This document shows positions 11,841 to 22,919 of a stretch of DNA of 64,000 bases, piece after piece. Numbering within the stretch: the stretch's first letter is position 1; the number at the start of each line of letters is the position of its first letter. The position numbers and the translations under genes are program-made. The notes below the pieces were generated by a model. It was given only the letters and a program-made list of their open reading frames with translations. It searched no databases and was not told the origin of the DNA. The stretch is from Eurosta solidaginis (lineage: Eukaryota; Arthropoda; Insecta; Diptera; Tephritidae): the NCBI RefSeq assembly GCF_040869045.1, contig NC_090322.1:191207477-191271476 (forward strand). Direction: 5' to 3'.

Positions 11841-12418
11841 TTATACTCAGCGTGCTTTGCACATAGAGTATATTACCTTTGATTGGATAACGGTTGGTTG
11901 TACAGGTATAAAGGAATCGAGATAAATATAGACTTCCATATATCAAAATCATCAGTATCGAAAAAAATTTTATTGAGCCATGTCCGTCCGTATATCTTAT
12001 CGAAAAAGAGCTTTGTATCAATAGAATTTTGCTTTCTAAATTGAATTATAACATTAAATTGGAAAACACTTAAATTTAAAAAAATGGGTGTGGCACCGCC
12101 CCTTTTTTGTCTAAGCAATTTTCAATGTTTCGGGAGCCATAACTCGAAGAAAAATTTATATATCGTAACTGTGGCAACCCTGCCATGCAAGCGAATGAGA
12201 ATGTCAAGAAGTGAACTTAGCAAAAAATAGTTTTGAATCAATGATATTTCACTTATCAAGTTTTATTGTAAGAGGAAATGGGGAGACATTTTTTTTAACG
12301 GGCGGTACCACGTGTTATGTAGAAAAGTAATTTATCTGAAATTAAATGTGCAATTGAAGCTCACGCTGAGTATATAATGTTCGGTTGCACCCGAACTTAG
12401 ACTCCTTTACTTGTTTTT
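11841..12418 (+). mobile_element. DINE-1/INE-1-like Helentron, short copy (copy A)
   Basis: The 5' end is TTATACTCAGCGTGC, followed by GATTGGATAACGGTTGG, GAGCCATGTCCGTCCG and a GGTGTGGCACCGCCCC box. The 3' part carries GCTCACGCTGAGTATATAAT, a GTTCGG-TTGCAC-CCGAAC hairpin and ends ACTCCTTTACTTGTTTTT. The CATGTCCGTCCG tract, subterminal inverted repeats, 3' hairpin and CTTGTTTT end correspond to the Drosophila INE-1/DINE-1 architecture (Helentron-associated, non-autonomous). There is no coding capacity. Copies B, C and D are longer. Confidence 0.75.
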
Positions 12419-12419
12419 A

Positions 12420-14628
12420 GTTATGTTTAGCACGGTTGCATACATACATACTGCATGGTTCCGCTATAGCTCTGAGTCACGCCAACCGTCTGTAATTGTT
12501 TGTTACAGCTGCTCTAACCTGAACCGCTCTGAACTTAGTTTGGGTTCAATAAACAGTCCTAGTATTACAAAAAAAAATCTTATCACTCTTCTAAAGAAAG
12601 TTGTTTTTGCAAGTTTGCGCATGTCTTACGCTTTTAGTAAAATTTAAAAAAAACAAATTTTGTGTCCGGGTAAATTAGAAAAAGTTAAAATTATTACTTA
12701 AATTTACTAATTAAAAAATATAATAATAATTATATGAAAAATTGAATGAAAAGAGTATTGTTTGCCATTATCTGGCATTCGCGGGAAAACCTTTTGGACC
12801 GTTTCCGACGCCTGAAACGGTTACGGCTTCGTTCTTTTGCGTATTAAAACAGCGATTTCGGTTTCCGTTACACAAAATGAAACGGTTTTAAAAGGTCACT
12901 GTTACGATAGCGGTTTTGGTTTTGTTCCTTGGTTTTAACAAGAAGTGCGACTTGGAGTGTAATTGTGATTCTGCTAAAAGCGTAGTATTGGTATGATGAA
13001 GTGTTTTAATATGCGCTAGGACGTAACACAACCACCGAACTCTTCCGGGCTCTAAGAATTGCAAACTGATAGAGCAGTATAACTTAAAAAGACCACCATT
13101 TTTTTTTCTTTTATTTGCATTCCGTACACTGCAAATGTCACATTTGTAAAATATGTCATGTTTTATTTTGATATTTACACATATCAAAGTGGCAGCTGAA
13201 TAGCTGTCAAACTTGTAAGTGAAAAGTACAAATGCAAACGAAACTGCATAATCCTCTCTAGCAGCGTGAAAAACAAAAGTCCTAAGAAACAGCAATAACA
13301 ACAGTGACAACAGCAATTCTGCGCACCTATATTCTAGCCAAACTACGCACAACAACTATGCGCTTACACACACGCACATTATCCCCGATGGCTGCTCCCT
13401 TCCGTAGATTCGTTCTCATATGTATAATTTTCTGTTTAACGTCGCATCACGCGAATAATCTGACATTCTACACATATTAGAATAATAATATGACAGCATC
13501 TGAGATTTGTATGCTTTGTTTATCCGTTTCTTCATGCTAGGATGAGTACCGGAAATTTGCGCTCATTTATGCGTCTGCACCATGTTCTCACTGTCATTTT
13601 CTTTCTGGCTATATTTCGTTTTTTTTTTTACTTACACAGTCGGATTCGTTTTGGCGCCGGGCGCCAGAGTTCAATCGTTGTTGGTTTTAGTTCCCAAACG
13701 AGGGGAGCGCACATTATATGATTTATATGGCGGCAACCCTCTCAAGCAGGTGGCCTACATTTTATGTACAACTCACTGCCTAAAAAAATATTAACAGTCT
13801 ATTTTTTGTCTAGCGCTGCGTATGTTGAACTCACACTCTCTTTTACTCATGTGTCAATATACGTTTGCTCTTCCTCTATTTTCAAATGTGGATCTCAAAA
13901 TTAATTCATATGGTGGTACGTACATACATATATATATGTGTTTGGCGCTCTGCTATCAACAACAACATCATACAATTTTAATGGTGTTGTCATTGTCTCC
14001 TGTGCCCTCCCACTTGCGCGACAACTTTTCTTTAGCACAGCAGCCAGTCACCGGCCTTGCGATGTCTCGTAATCAGCTAAACGTCGTCATATCCCGCCAT
14101 CGTCGCAATTTTTTCGCTATACATGTATGTATGAATGTATGTATGTGTGTATGTCGGTGCTGTTGCTCCACAGCTCCACCGCTGCACTGTGGGAATCATA
14201 TAAAAATCGCGCAAAAATAAATTTGTTTATATTAGCCGTGTTTTTTTACTTTACACGCGTATGTTTACGTTTGCGCGTAAAAAATTTTTATCCTCGATTC
14301 GATAATGCTTAGGAGGCCCATCTAGCGGCAACTAGCTACAGAACATGTACCGAAAAGCGCTGACACAAACCTATGGTGGCCATAGTGTATAACATATAGA
14401 TGAATCGGTTGCGATGAATAGTGGGCACACACCATTTTTAGAGGTGAAACATAGACACATATTTCAGTTGCACCTGAGTATAATGCGTATTGAAATTTAG
14501 GAGTACTTATTTGATGCGCAGCACTTTCAGAAGAGTAGAAATGTTTGACGCTTAGCAGTACATATAAAGTTTAAGCGTAAACGTCTATAGATGTAAAAAA
14601 AAACACAGCTATTTTATTTGAGTTTGTA
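12420..14628. other. Low-repeat stretch, no gene recognised
   Basis: A 155-codon reverse frame (12888-13355) and a 132-codon forward frame (13822-14220) are composition-driven, with no domain or start context. The part from 13560 to 14330 is less AT-rich and shows no repeat in the rest of the window, so it may be unique host DNA. Confidence 0.45.
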
Positions 14629-14629
14629 G

Positions 14630-14668
14630 TTATACTCAGTTGAGAAAAGCTCACAGAGTATATTTTTT
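14630..14668 (+). repeat. Isolated 5' end of a DINE-1-like element
   Basis: TTATACTCAGTTGAGAAAAG then CTCACAGAGTATAT matches the 5' end of copy D at 61943. The similarity stops after about 40 bases. Confidence 0.6.
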
Positions 14669-14776
14669 AGCATAAACTTATCGATACAAAAGAAATTCAA
14701 TTAGCAATGTGTATGATAACCATTTCCACTTTTATGAAAACGTTACTATTTAGTAAATAATGTAGCTAAAATAGTC

Positions 14777-14848
14777 GCGCCGCCGTGGTCTGATGGTAGC
14801 GTGGTCCGCCTACCACGCCGACGATCATGGGTTCACGCGTTGGTTAAC
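14777..14848 (+). mobile_element. SINE1 head fragment (tRNA-like part only)
   Basis: CGCCGCCGTGGTCTGATGGT, then the A box TAGCGTGGTCCG, CCTACCACGCCG and the B box GGGTTCACGCG. The body is absent. It is not a functional tRNA, since no acceptor stem closes. Confidence 0.7.
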
Positions 14849-14859
14849 TAGAGACTTGA

Positions 14860-15730
14860 ATTTTAAAATGTGGTTCAGAGATGAATAACGGTGCAGCAAC
14901 AAAAAGTTTCGTTAGAGGGCACACTGATCTAGATAATGAGAAATATCGTACAGAAGGGGGCTTTTTTTGTCATCGTCGTTTATTAAGTAACTTTGCGTTG
15001 ATCTAGAAACGTGAAACCTCACACTTACTTTAGAGAATTAAGGCAATTAAACAAAAAGAGAAAAATGTCCGCTAGGTGACGCATGGGTAGAAATAATTAA
15101 AATCGTTCTCTGTGATATAGAGTCTTGAAATTTAAAACCTGGCGAAAAATTACAGTACTATATATAACAATAAATTTCGCTAGTGAGCGCACTTATCTAG
15201 ATAATTTAAAAAAAAAGAAAATTACGGATCAGATTAAACGTTGCCAAAGATTTTTTAAAAAATTCCCCATTAAACTACAGACATAGTTCCGCATACCCGT
15301 ATCCCAATGAAAATGCAGATAATATCAAAAAAGGTAACCTTGCAATACATTTTTTAGAAAATTCAAACACCTTATACCGAACACATAGTTCAGAGTACCG
15401 AAATAATGCAACAAAAGACGAAAAAATTCCGCTGCGTAACATAAGGATCATGATATTAGAAAATCACACGAAATTTAGGAACTTGCGCTCATTTTTAAGT
15501 AGCATCCCTCTATGCCAAATACTCGAAATTGGAAAACGGGTTTAGATGCCAATAGGAGTGTAATTCGTATCGTAATAGTTTACGCTAGCGTACTGGTCGA
15601 TGTATTTAGAAAGATCGTACAGAACTGAGGAATGTTGCCATACATTTTTATGAGGCTTTCTATTGCCTAAAGGCTCAGACAGAAAAAAATATTTCGTTAG
15701 GAGGCGCACGCATCGAAATGGCTAGAGGGA
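14860..15730 (-). repeat. Decayed tandem array with the GCTAGGTGGCGCA motif
   Basis: Boxes such as TTTCGTTAGAGGGCACACTG (14908), TCCGCTAGGTGACGCATGGG (15067), TTTCGCTAGTGAGCGCACTT (15173) and TTTCGTTAGGAGGCGCACGC (15692) recur at irregular spacing. They are the reverse complement of the CGCCACCTAGCGG core of the arrays at 49.8-50.2, 56.8-57.8 and 58.4-58.8 kb. Confidence 0.6.
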
Positions 15731-16382
15731 GACTCGTACCAGATTCCTTATAATGCCATAGATGATTAGTCAGCTTTCCTTTGAGCTAAGGCCTTAACAT
15801 TTAAACAGTGAATTAGAGGCAATATAATACGTATATTAAAGGTAAAAAAATATACAATAATGTCGAAAGTTGTAGGAGAAGGGATAGTTCCACCAATAAG
15901 TATACCGCCTGTCCGTCTCTCTGTTGAACGTAGGCTCGTCCCTATTAGGTGTCCGATTAAATATTTGGCAGAACCGATCGGATCGTACGACAATAGCACA
16001 TATCTCCTATACAACCCAGTTTTCGGATAAGAGGGTTTTCGTTATTCGTTTTTTAGCTCGAAACTTGAAATTTTTCGAGATGCTTACATATGACGCATAT
16101 ATTGTTGTTCTGGAAAAATGTCATAATCGGTCATATGTATAATATTCATGCAAGGATGATAACGTCTTAGGCATCCATACCAAGAGTTGGTGGAAGACGT
16201 GTTATCAATTATCAACGATGACGATGACTAAACTTTAAAACTGCAAATAAATTAAATAAAAGGTACTTTACTTATTTCGTAATTTGTTGTAGAAAACATT
16301 CCAAAAAATAGTTTCCTACAGCATTGCCCTTGAAGCGTGTGGCATAAAAACCCGCCCACTAGTTTTCAATTTCTAATTATAA
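15730..16382. other. No recognised feature up to the solo LTR
   Basis: No supportable coding or RNA call. GTGTGGCATAAAAACCCGCCCACTAG at 16339-16364 resembles the DINE-1-like box, so the LTR may have inserted into a DINE-1-like relic. Confidence 0.4.
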
Positions 16383-16802
16383 TGTCACGGATATTGGCAT
16401 CGCTGAGCTGTACCATCACTAAGGCGATGCTAAGGCCATGCCAAGCAGTATTTACGTCAATAATCAAATCATGTATATACATATATAAGGCAGCCGAAAG
16501 AGATGTCACACACAGATGCATTTACTTATGCGCCTATGTATGCGCGAGAGACTGTAAACTACAAACATTCACATCAATAATTCAATCATTATGTATCTAC
16601 ATAAACGAATAAATAATTGCGTCTACACATATGTACGTATACGAGCAGCGGAGCGGCAATGCACAGACACTTGCATATATCTTATCTGAGTTGGCACAAG
16701 AGAGAGCAATAATTTGTGCACGTAGTTGTGGCTGGCGATTTTGTAGCGAAAATAACTAGTAAGTTCTGGAAATCGAAGAGCCTAGAAGTATGCAGCGTAA
16801 AC

Positions 16803-16810
16803 TATAAAAG
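16803..16810 (+). promoter_or_regulatory. TATA box of the solo LTR
   Basis: TATAAAAG is followed within about 40 bases by TTCAGTTTG, an initiator-like TCAGTT. The spacing fits a Pol II core promoter inside U3/R. Confidence 0.55.
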
Positions 16811-16973
16811 CGGGGCAGACGAGTAAGAAGTAATTCAGTTTGAGTTGAGCTATCAATCAGTTTGATTAAGCACGCGATCTGGCGGCCAATAGTAGAGTTT
16901 CATTTGAGTTATCAATCAGTTTGGTTATTAAGCCAGCGAGTAGCAAAGTATAAGTGTTATTGTGAAGTACTTT

Positions 16974-16979
16974 AATAAA
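16974..16979 (+). terminator. Polyadenylation signal of the solo LTR
   Basis: AATAAA lies about 165 bases downstream of the TATA box, as expected for the end of the R region. Confidence 0.5.
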
Positions 16980-17536
16980 GGCCATTTTTCCATTGTTCAA
17001 TATTGGAGTTATTTATTCAACAGTTTAGTGATTCGAACTTAGCAGAGGATTGCAAATAAGAGGATTTGCAAGTAAATTCGTTACAATTATTCGTTACAAT
17101 AATATAAACCATTCATAAAAAAATCAGCACTAAGACTTTTAGTAAAGTTAGCGACATTTTCATGCATCTTCAGCGGCCTATACTGGAAAATCGGCCCAAG
17201 CAGAGGGTGTGCATACCTTCTTACGCAAACACTACTCTTTCCGACATATTATCGGTACAACAACAACAACAACACATTTTGTTTGTCAGAAAATAAGTAA
17301 CGTCTGCCGGCGGGTAGACTATACATTAAATGTCCGGTGGTTGCGGTTGAGGGTGGTTGGAGGGATGGAGGTGATCCTCAGATCCTAAGAACACCAACCC
17401 AACCCACAGGAGGCTTATAGTTTGATCACAATTTTGTATTAAAAATACCGCCATAAATGCAAGAAAATGTAGTTAATTGACTCAATGTAATTTAAACGCG
17501 CGATTTTTTATTCCAAATTTTCATGAATTAAACCCA

Positions 17537-17660
17537 ATTTATTTAATAATTTGGGAACAATTTTTTCATGTTGTTTAAAATTTTCCCATAAATTATAAAT
17601 TAAAAGTTGCTTCAAATAAATGTTTTCATACATTTAAAGCAATAAATACCTCCGCTTAAT
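17537..17660. repeat. Second copy of the 7.9-8.2 kb inverted-repeat arm
   Basis: TTTATTTAATAATTTGGGAA and TTGCTTCAAATAAATG, TTTTCATACATTTAAA match 7560-7590 and 8138-8170. The SINE3-like body is absent. Confidence 0.6.
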
Positions 17661-17815
17661 TCATACAAACGCAATTTATTTAAAAACAAAAAAATTTGGA
17701 ATAAAAAATCTGGCTATATTATATTCCAAATATTATGTTCTTTCATGAAATAAATTTACGGAATTGAATGAAAAAGTTCCGTTTTCCTTTTGCATTCATT
17801 GGTACTATTTTAGAT

Positions 17816-18018
17816 TAGATTAGATTAGATTATTTATTTATTACGGCCAGAAGCCTAATTCGTAAATTAGAAAATATTACAGTTTCTTATCTTATAGCTA
17901 AGGTTTTACAATATTCATATAATTTTGTTTTAAATACTGTTATTTGGTTGCAACTTTTTATATCCATAGGCAGATCATTGTAACTTTGCAGACCCTTGTA
18001 GAAAATGTTCTGTTGATC
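17816..18018 (-). pseudogene. LINE 3' fragment with (TAATC)n tail
   Basis: On the reverse strand about 42 codons (18018 to about 17890) read FYKGLQSYNDLPMDIK ... FKTKLYEYCKTLAIR, the typical C-terminus of a CR1/Jockey-group ORF2. A short UTR and repeats of TAATC (17816-17838) follow. The mirrored right arm of the palindrome lacks it (20860-20835: TGGTACTAATTAAGACATCT), so the right arm shows the empty site. Confidence 0.7.
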
Positions 18019-18365
18019 AATTTCAGTTAAAACATCTGGTAGCACCAAGCAAGCGTGAATTAGATAAAAATGGCAGCATGCTTGTGTTCGCGGAAAGTAA
18101 ACAAAGAAATTATTAAATTTTAAAATAATAAGTAAATTTAAACAAATGAAAATAGTTTTAGTTATGTATAAAATTTGTGTGAAAGTGCTCTTGTTTAGAT
18201 AAAAAGTGATAGTTATATTTTAGTGAATTTTACAACAAATTACTAATAAATTTTTATTAACAATTGAAAAATACTTATTAATCCTCGGTGGGAAACTCCC
18301 TGAGAACCTATATGCATAATTTCAAAGGTCAAACACCCTTTGGTTCCCGAATAAAACCAAATTAA

Positions 18366-18884
18366 GGTAATTCTTTAATTTAGATCACAACTGCTAAAAC
18401 TCCTATCGGGAGAGGTCTCAAAAGACACGCTTTGGACCCAAGATAACGAATCGGAAAAGCGGAAATTCAAAATTTTATTTCGTTTCGGAGATATTTGCAA
18501 ACAAAATTGAAAATTTTCATGTGATTGTTGTAATTTTGATGATTTTGAAGTACCTACAAGAAAAACTGTGGGCAAAAGTGTTTTGCGCGGATATACTTTT
18601 GCTCTCCAAACCGGTGTTAGACTCATCCAGGGTAATTTTTTATAAACGCGACCGAAGCCCGCCAATGCATAAAGGGGTTCTGCGTAAAAGTACTATGTAT
18701 CCCACCCCCGTTTTCGGAGCACTCCCGTGCCATTTTTCGGTTTTTTGAAAATAACTTTTGACAGAAATAAAGTTTTTAATTTCCGCTTTCGGATTCGTAG
18801 TACTGGGATCAAGACGCGTCTTGATAGCTCTTCCGATATTTTTGGTCGAGTTTCAGCAGTTGTAAGCTAGAGTAAAGAATTACC
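18366..18884. mobile_element. Foldback element (519 bp)
   Basis: Perfect outer inverted repeat GGTAATTCTTTA. The arms extend about 130 bases with ACAACTGCTRAAACTC, TCAARAGACRCG and GAATCSGAAAAGCGGAAATT at mirrored positions. No reading frame is meaningful and no clean target duplication is seen. It shares a module with the larger foldback at 20929-22919. Confidence 0.7.
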
Positions 18885-18889
18885 GAAAT

Positions 18890-20330
18890 GAATGTGTTTC
18901 TGTTGGCGCATTGATTAAATAAACATTTTTTTAAGTAATTTTTCAAAAGAATGTAGAAAAAAAAAATTTTCAAAATATTTTAGCAAAAATTTATATTTTA
19001 CCCCACAGTGCATTTAGCGTATGTACTAGCTACAGACAACAGCCACTCAAATAGTGCTACACTGCTCTCAGCTTCACATTACTCTCACGCTCTTAGTTTT
19101 TCCCTCACTTACGAGTGTAAGTGTAGCTCCCGCTCTATACAACATATTCGTTTTTAATATTTTGTTTAACCTCCCGATTTGCAGTCGTCTCTCAACTTCA
19201 CAACCTCCATCAATAGAACCACTACACAGTATGAGCGTGTGTGGGCTTGGTTGTGTGCACAGGTGTGTGCGTATATATGTATGTAGTTTTTTTTTTATTT
19301 AGTTTGTGTGCAGTTTTTCTCATCATCGACAACATAGTCTTCATCGTTTTTCATAACTTCGTGCTGTTCGTAATTTTCAACGTCTCGAGTTCTCGATGTC
19401 GCGGCGACTACAACAATCAGTTTGTGTGTGACAGATAAAAAATGTGTGTTTAAAGCAAATTTAAAATTTTACAAAAAGTATTTAATTATTAAAAAATCTA
19501 TATAATTTAACAGTATGCAAAAGTATTATAAAATAAATTTAAAAAAGTAAAATATAAATGTGTATCGTCGGCGTGAGTGATACGCGTGCGTGAAAAAAAG
19601 TGTATTGGAAAATGTAAGAAAGAATAAAAAATTTGACATTACCATGATGTGAATAGCAAAAAGTGAGGTGCGGTAAGGTGAAAGCATATAAACGAGTGGG
19701 CACAAAAGCTGGCAAGGTAGAAAAATAAAAGCAATGCCGAAATAGGCAAAGAAACAATTATGGGTGGTGTGACAGATAAAACAAATGGATGTGAAAGAAA
19801 AATAAAATTTTTTTTTATTAAGCAACTCACAAGCCTTATTATGTATAACTGTACATAGTAGAGGAGGGTGGTGTAGAGGTTTTAAAAAAATTATTAATTA
19901 AAAGTGACAATAAATGCCAGTTAATGAAATAGTCATGTGAAAACAAATTTGTGAAGCAGCGCAGCAGTGATGCGTGTTTTCCCAAATGTAAATGGTGTTT
20001 ATTTTGTTTGTTACATACATATATGCATAATATATACATGTGTACCAACATACATACCTACCTGCAATATCAAGCAACTGCATGTTACTTAAGTGAATTA
20101 AAAGCAAACAAACAAAAAAAAGTAAAGATAAATGGAAGAAAACCAGTGCAAACAGCGCTGTCACTGACGGCCGCTGCAAGCAACTCTGTGAGACAAGTTG
20201 GCGCTGTTACTGTGGGCCGAAACAGCGTTTAATCTAAAAATGCTAAGAGCTTGTGCAGGAATCAAACAATTAGTTTTAAAAATTATATTCTTAAAACTTA
20301 TTTTTGTTGTTTACGGCCTTTAAATTATAA
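18890..20330. other. Spacer of the palindrome: apparently unique sequence
   Basis: No repeats shared with the rest of the window. The part from 19020 to 19440 is less AT-rich, with a CT-rich top strand and GTGTG runs, like a fly 5' UTR or promoter region. TCAGTTTGTGTG (19417) is initiator-like. No coding exon is supported. Confidence 0.4.
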
Positions 20331-20401
20331 CTTTTTAAATATAAACAAGCTCTAAGCCAAATATCTGTATATTCCTAATAAAACACAATACGTGAATTTT
20401 T

Positions 20402-20462
20402 GATATACAATTATATTATTTAATTTGTCGATATTTCGACTTCAGTCTGAAGTCATCATCAG
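20402..20462 (-). ncRNA. Hammerhead ribozyme-like core (arm 1)
   Basis: Reverse strand: CTGATGA (20462-20456), one extra base, stem II GACTTCA-GAC-TGAAGTC with 7 perfect pairs (20454-20438), GAAA, then an AT-rich stem III that pairs ATAT with ATAT and ends in UAUC, an NUH cleavage triplet, at 20402. Helix I pairs poorly, and one nucleotide sits between CTGATGA and stem II. Self-cleavage is therefore untested inference. Confidence 0.5.
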
Positions 20463-20533
20463 AACTTACATTGTTGTGAAAATGTGTATTTTTATGATTT
20501 TAATATGTATGTTTGTTCTTTTCCTACCTAGTC

Positions 20534-20594
20534 CTGATGATGACTTCAGACTGACGTCGAAATATCGACAAATTAAATAATATAATTGTATATC
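20534..20594 (+). ncRNA. Hammerhead ribozyme-like core (arm 2)
   Basis: Forward strand: CTGATGA (20534-20540), stem II GACTTCAGACTGACGTC with one mismatch (20542-20558), GAAA (20559-20562), then the same stem III and UAUC ending at 20594. It is the inverted partner of the motif at 20402-20462 and differs by one base that weakens stem II. Confidence 0.45.
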
Positions 20595-20928
20595 AAAAAT
20601 TCACGTATTGTGTTTTATTAAGAATATACAAATATTTGGGGTAGAGCTCGTTTATATTTAAAAAATATTCTTAAAACAAATTTTACTTGAAATTCAGGCT
20701 ATACATTAAGTGTACATTTGATTTTATTCGGAAACCAAAAAGTTTTGACCTTTGAATTTTTGCATATTTCCCACCGAGAATTAATCAATAACACAACAAG
20801 CAGCAATTTTGTCTAATTCATTCCTACCTTGGTGCTACCAGATGTCTTAATTAGTACCAGCGAATGAAAAAGGGAAAGGAACCCTTTTTCATTCAACTCC
20901 GTATATTTATTTGGGGAATATTTTGAAT

Positions 20929-22919
20929 AAGGTGCCACGATTTTCCAACTTTTTTTTTAGGGGGGTGGCGGGGGTCCTAAAAATCACAAAATTATCATCT
21001 GCAACTCTAGGAAACTCTTAGTTTATGAAATATAAGATTTTAAATTTCCAAATTTAGTAAAATTTCAACTTAAGTCCTGCACTTAAAATTCGGGTCACAC
21101 ATGTCGATAGCGGTATCAAAAGACGCGTATTTGCGTCAAGATTCAGAATCCGAAAGCAGAAACTATATTTTTATCTCGTTTAAAAGTTATTCGCAGAAAA
21201 CACGTCGGTACTATTGTCGCTTTTTTCGTTATTGCAGTTAAACAAACGAAAACATATGAAGGTGGTAAATAGTGTTGCCAGCTCGGCAACAATATCTTTT
21301 TATTATGGTAGAACATTATAAGGTGGTGGCACGTCAACATAAATGCAAACAAACATACACTATCAATGTATTTTGTATTTTTTATTCTCTGAATAATTTG
21401 AAATTAATGTATTTAGTTTTGCGAAACGCGAGATTTTTAAGTAAATATTAAAATTTTTTAGGCTTAAGTGCAGAATACATATATTTGTCAAAAAAAAAAA
21501 AAAAAAAAAATCGGAGTTTATAGAGATTTTTTTGCTGATTCCAACGATATATTTCTTTTTTGGTGCAAATGAAAGGTTTGGGGATAATTCCATGTCAAAT
21601 AACTTATAAAAATACCTTTCGTCTGATGTATATGGGGTATTCCATCCCATTTCGACCAATTTTGAACCCGACCCCTTTAGAATTGGCTGAAAGTTTTTCT
21701 TCTTTTTCTAGCTTACGAAAGACGCTTTTCAGAATTTTTTAAAAATTTAATTTCAAACAGATACCATAATATATAAAGAAAAGAATACCTAAAAATCATT
21801 TTCTTACTTTTTATTTTTGAATTTTTTTTTTTCAATTAAATAAAAAAAAATATAAAAAAAAAAATCGGCCCACTTCGGGATTAGTGGGGATGATTGCAGA
21901 ATTGATTGAAGTTTTTTATGAGAAAAAAAAAATGGCGAAATTCGAAAAATCTCGAAAAACTGAAAAAAAAAACTTTAAACATTTTTTTGTATTTTTGCCG
22001 AAAAGTACATTTAAAAACAAATTTAAAAAAAAAAGATCCCAAACGGTCAATTTTTGAAAAAGTTATAGCATTTCGAAAACAAATACGCTGTTTTTTTTAA
22101 AAATTCTTAACTTTTTTTGAGTTGGATGAAAAAATTTGAAAAAATTCTGAAAAACGTCTTTCGTAAGCTAGAAAAAGAAGAAAAACTTTCAGCCAATTCT
22201 AAAGGAGTCGGGTTCAAAATTGGTCGAAATGGGATGGAATACCCCATATAAATTTTTTAAATTTTAATTCTGCGTAGAACACTTCTGCATAGGCGGCCTT
22301 TGGCCGCGCTTATAAAAAATAACCTTGGGCTACTCCATGCCAAGTCCGGGTGTGTGGTATAACCGTGGCTACCGCACGTGATGTCCTTCTGCGTACCTTT
22401 TGACGTGGAATTACTCCTATCGTTATTATTTGCACCAAAAAAAACTATACGGTGTTTATGGCACCACTACCGATACTCATATAAATTTTTTTTAATTTGA
22501 CAAATGTATGTTTTCTGCACTTAAGCCCAGAAGGGTGTACTAGGCAGAAGGACATCACGTGCCCCCACAACACTATTCACCACCTTCATATGTTTTCGTT
22601 TGTTTAATTGCAACAACGAAAAAAACGACAATAGTACCGACGGGTTTTCCGCGAATAACTTTTAAACGAGATAAAAAATAGAGTTTCTGCTTTCGGATTC
22701 TGAATCTTGACGCAAATACGCGTCTTTTGATACCGCTATCGACATGTGCGACCCGAATTTTAAGTGCAGGACTTAAGTTGAAATTTTACTAAATTTGGAA
22801 ATTAAAAAGCTTATATTTCATAAACTAAGAGTTTCCTAGAGTTGCGAATGATAATTTTGTGATTTTAGGACCCCCTCTACCCCTACAAATCAACAAAAGT
22901 TTGAAAATCGTGGCACCTT
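20929..22919. mobile_element. Large foldback element (about 2.0 kb) nested in the palindrome's right arm
   Basis: Ends AAGGTGCCACGATTTT and its inverse at 22919. Arms of nearly 1 kb mirror each other: 20940-21280 with 22570-22910 (including GATAGCGGTATCAAAAGACG and CATATGAAGGTGGT), and 21560-21735 with 22117-22260 (CCATCCCATTTCGACCAATT, GAATTGGCTGAAAG). They contain poly-A/T loops and indels. A GGCGGCCTTTGGCCGCG hairpin lies near 22290. No transposase is visible. Confidence 0.75.

Larger units (their letters stand above)
16383..17098 (+). mobile_element. Solo LTR (gypsy-type size and layout)
   Basis: A 716-bp unit starts TGTCACGG and ends TTCGTTACA (TG...CA), flanked on both sides by ATAA (16379-16382 and 17099-17102), which is a 4-bp target duplication. 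It contains a TATA box and a downstream AATAAA in LTR order (U3, R, U5). No second LTR or internal coding is found nearby, so it is a solo LTR left by LTR-LTR recombination. The gypsy assignment rests only on the 4-bp duplication and length. Confidence 0.7.
20338..20662. mobile_element. Penelope-like palindrome: two inverted terminal segments
   Basis: About 130 bases (20338-20472) are repeated almost identically in inverted orientation at 20531-20662. Each arm carries AACACAATACGTGAATTTTT, a 40-base AT-rich segment, and a TCGAC-TTCAGTCTGAA-GTCATCATCAG block that reads as a hammerhead-like core. Penelope-like retroelements are known to carry hammerhead motifs in their terminal repeats. No reverse transcriptase remains, so this is a pair of ends, or a non-autonomous derivative. 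Confidence 0.5.

Noticed and set aside
12888..13355. 155-codon reverse open frame
   Set aside because: Leu-rich start and mixed tail with no domain, signal or conserved motif; likely chance in this composition.
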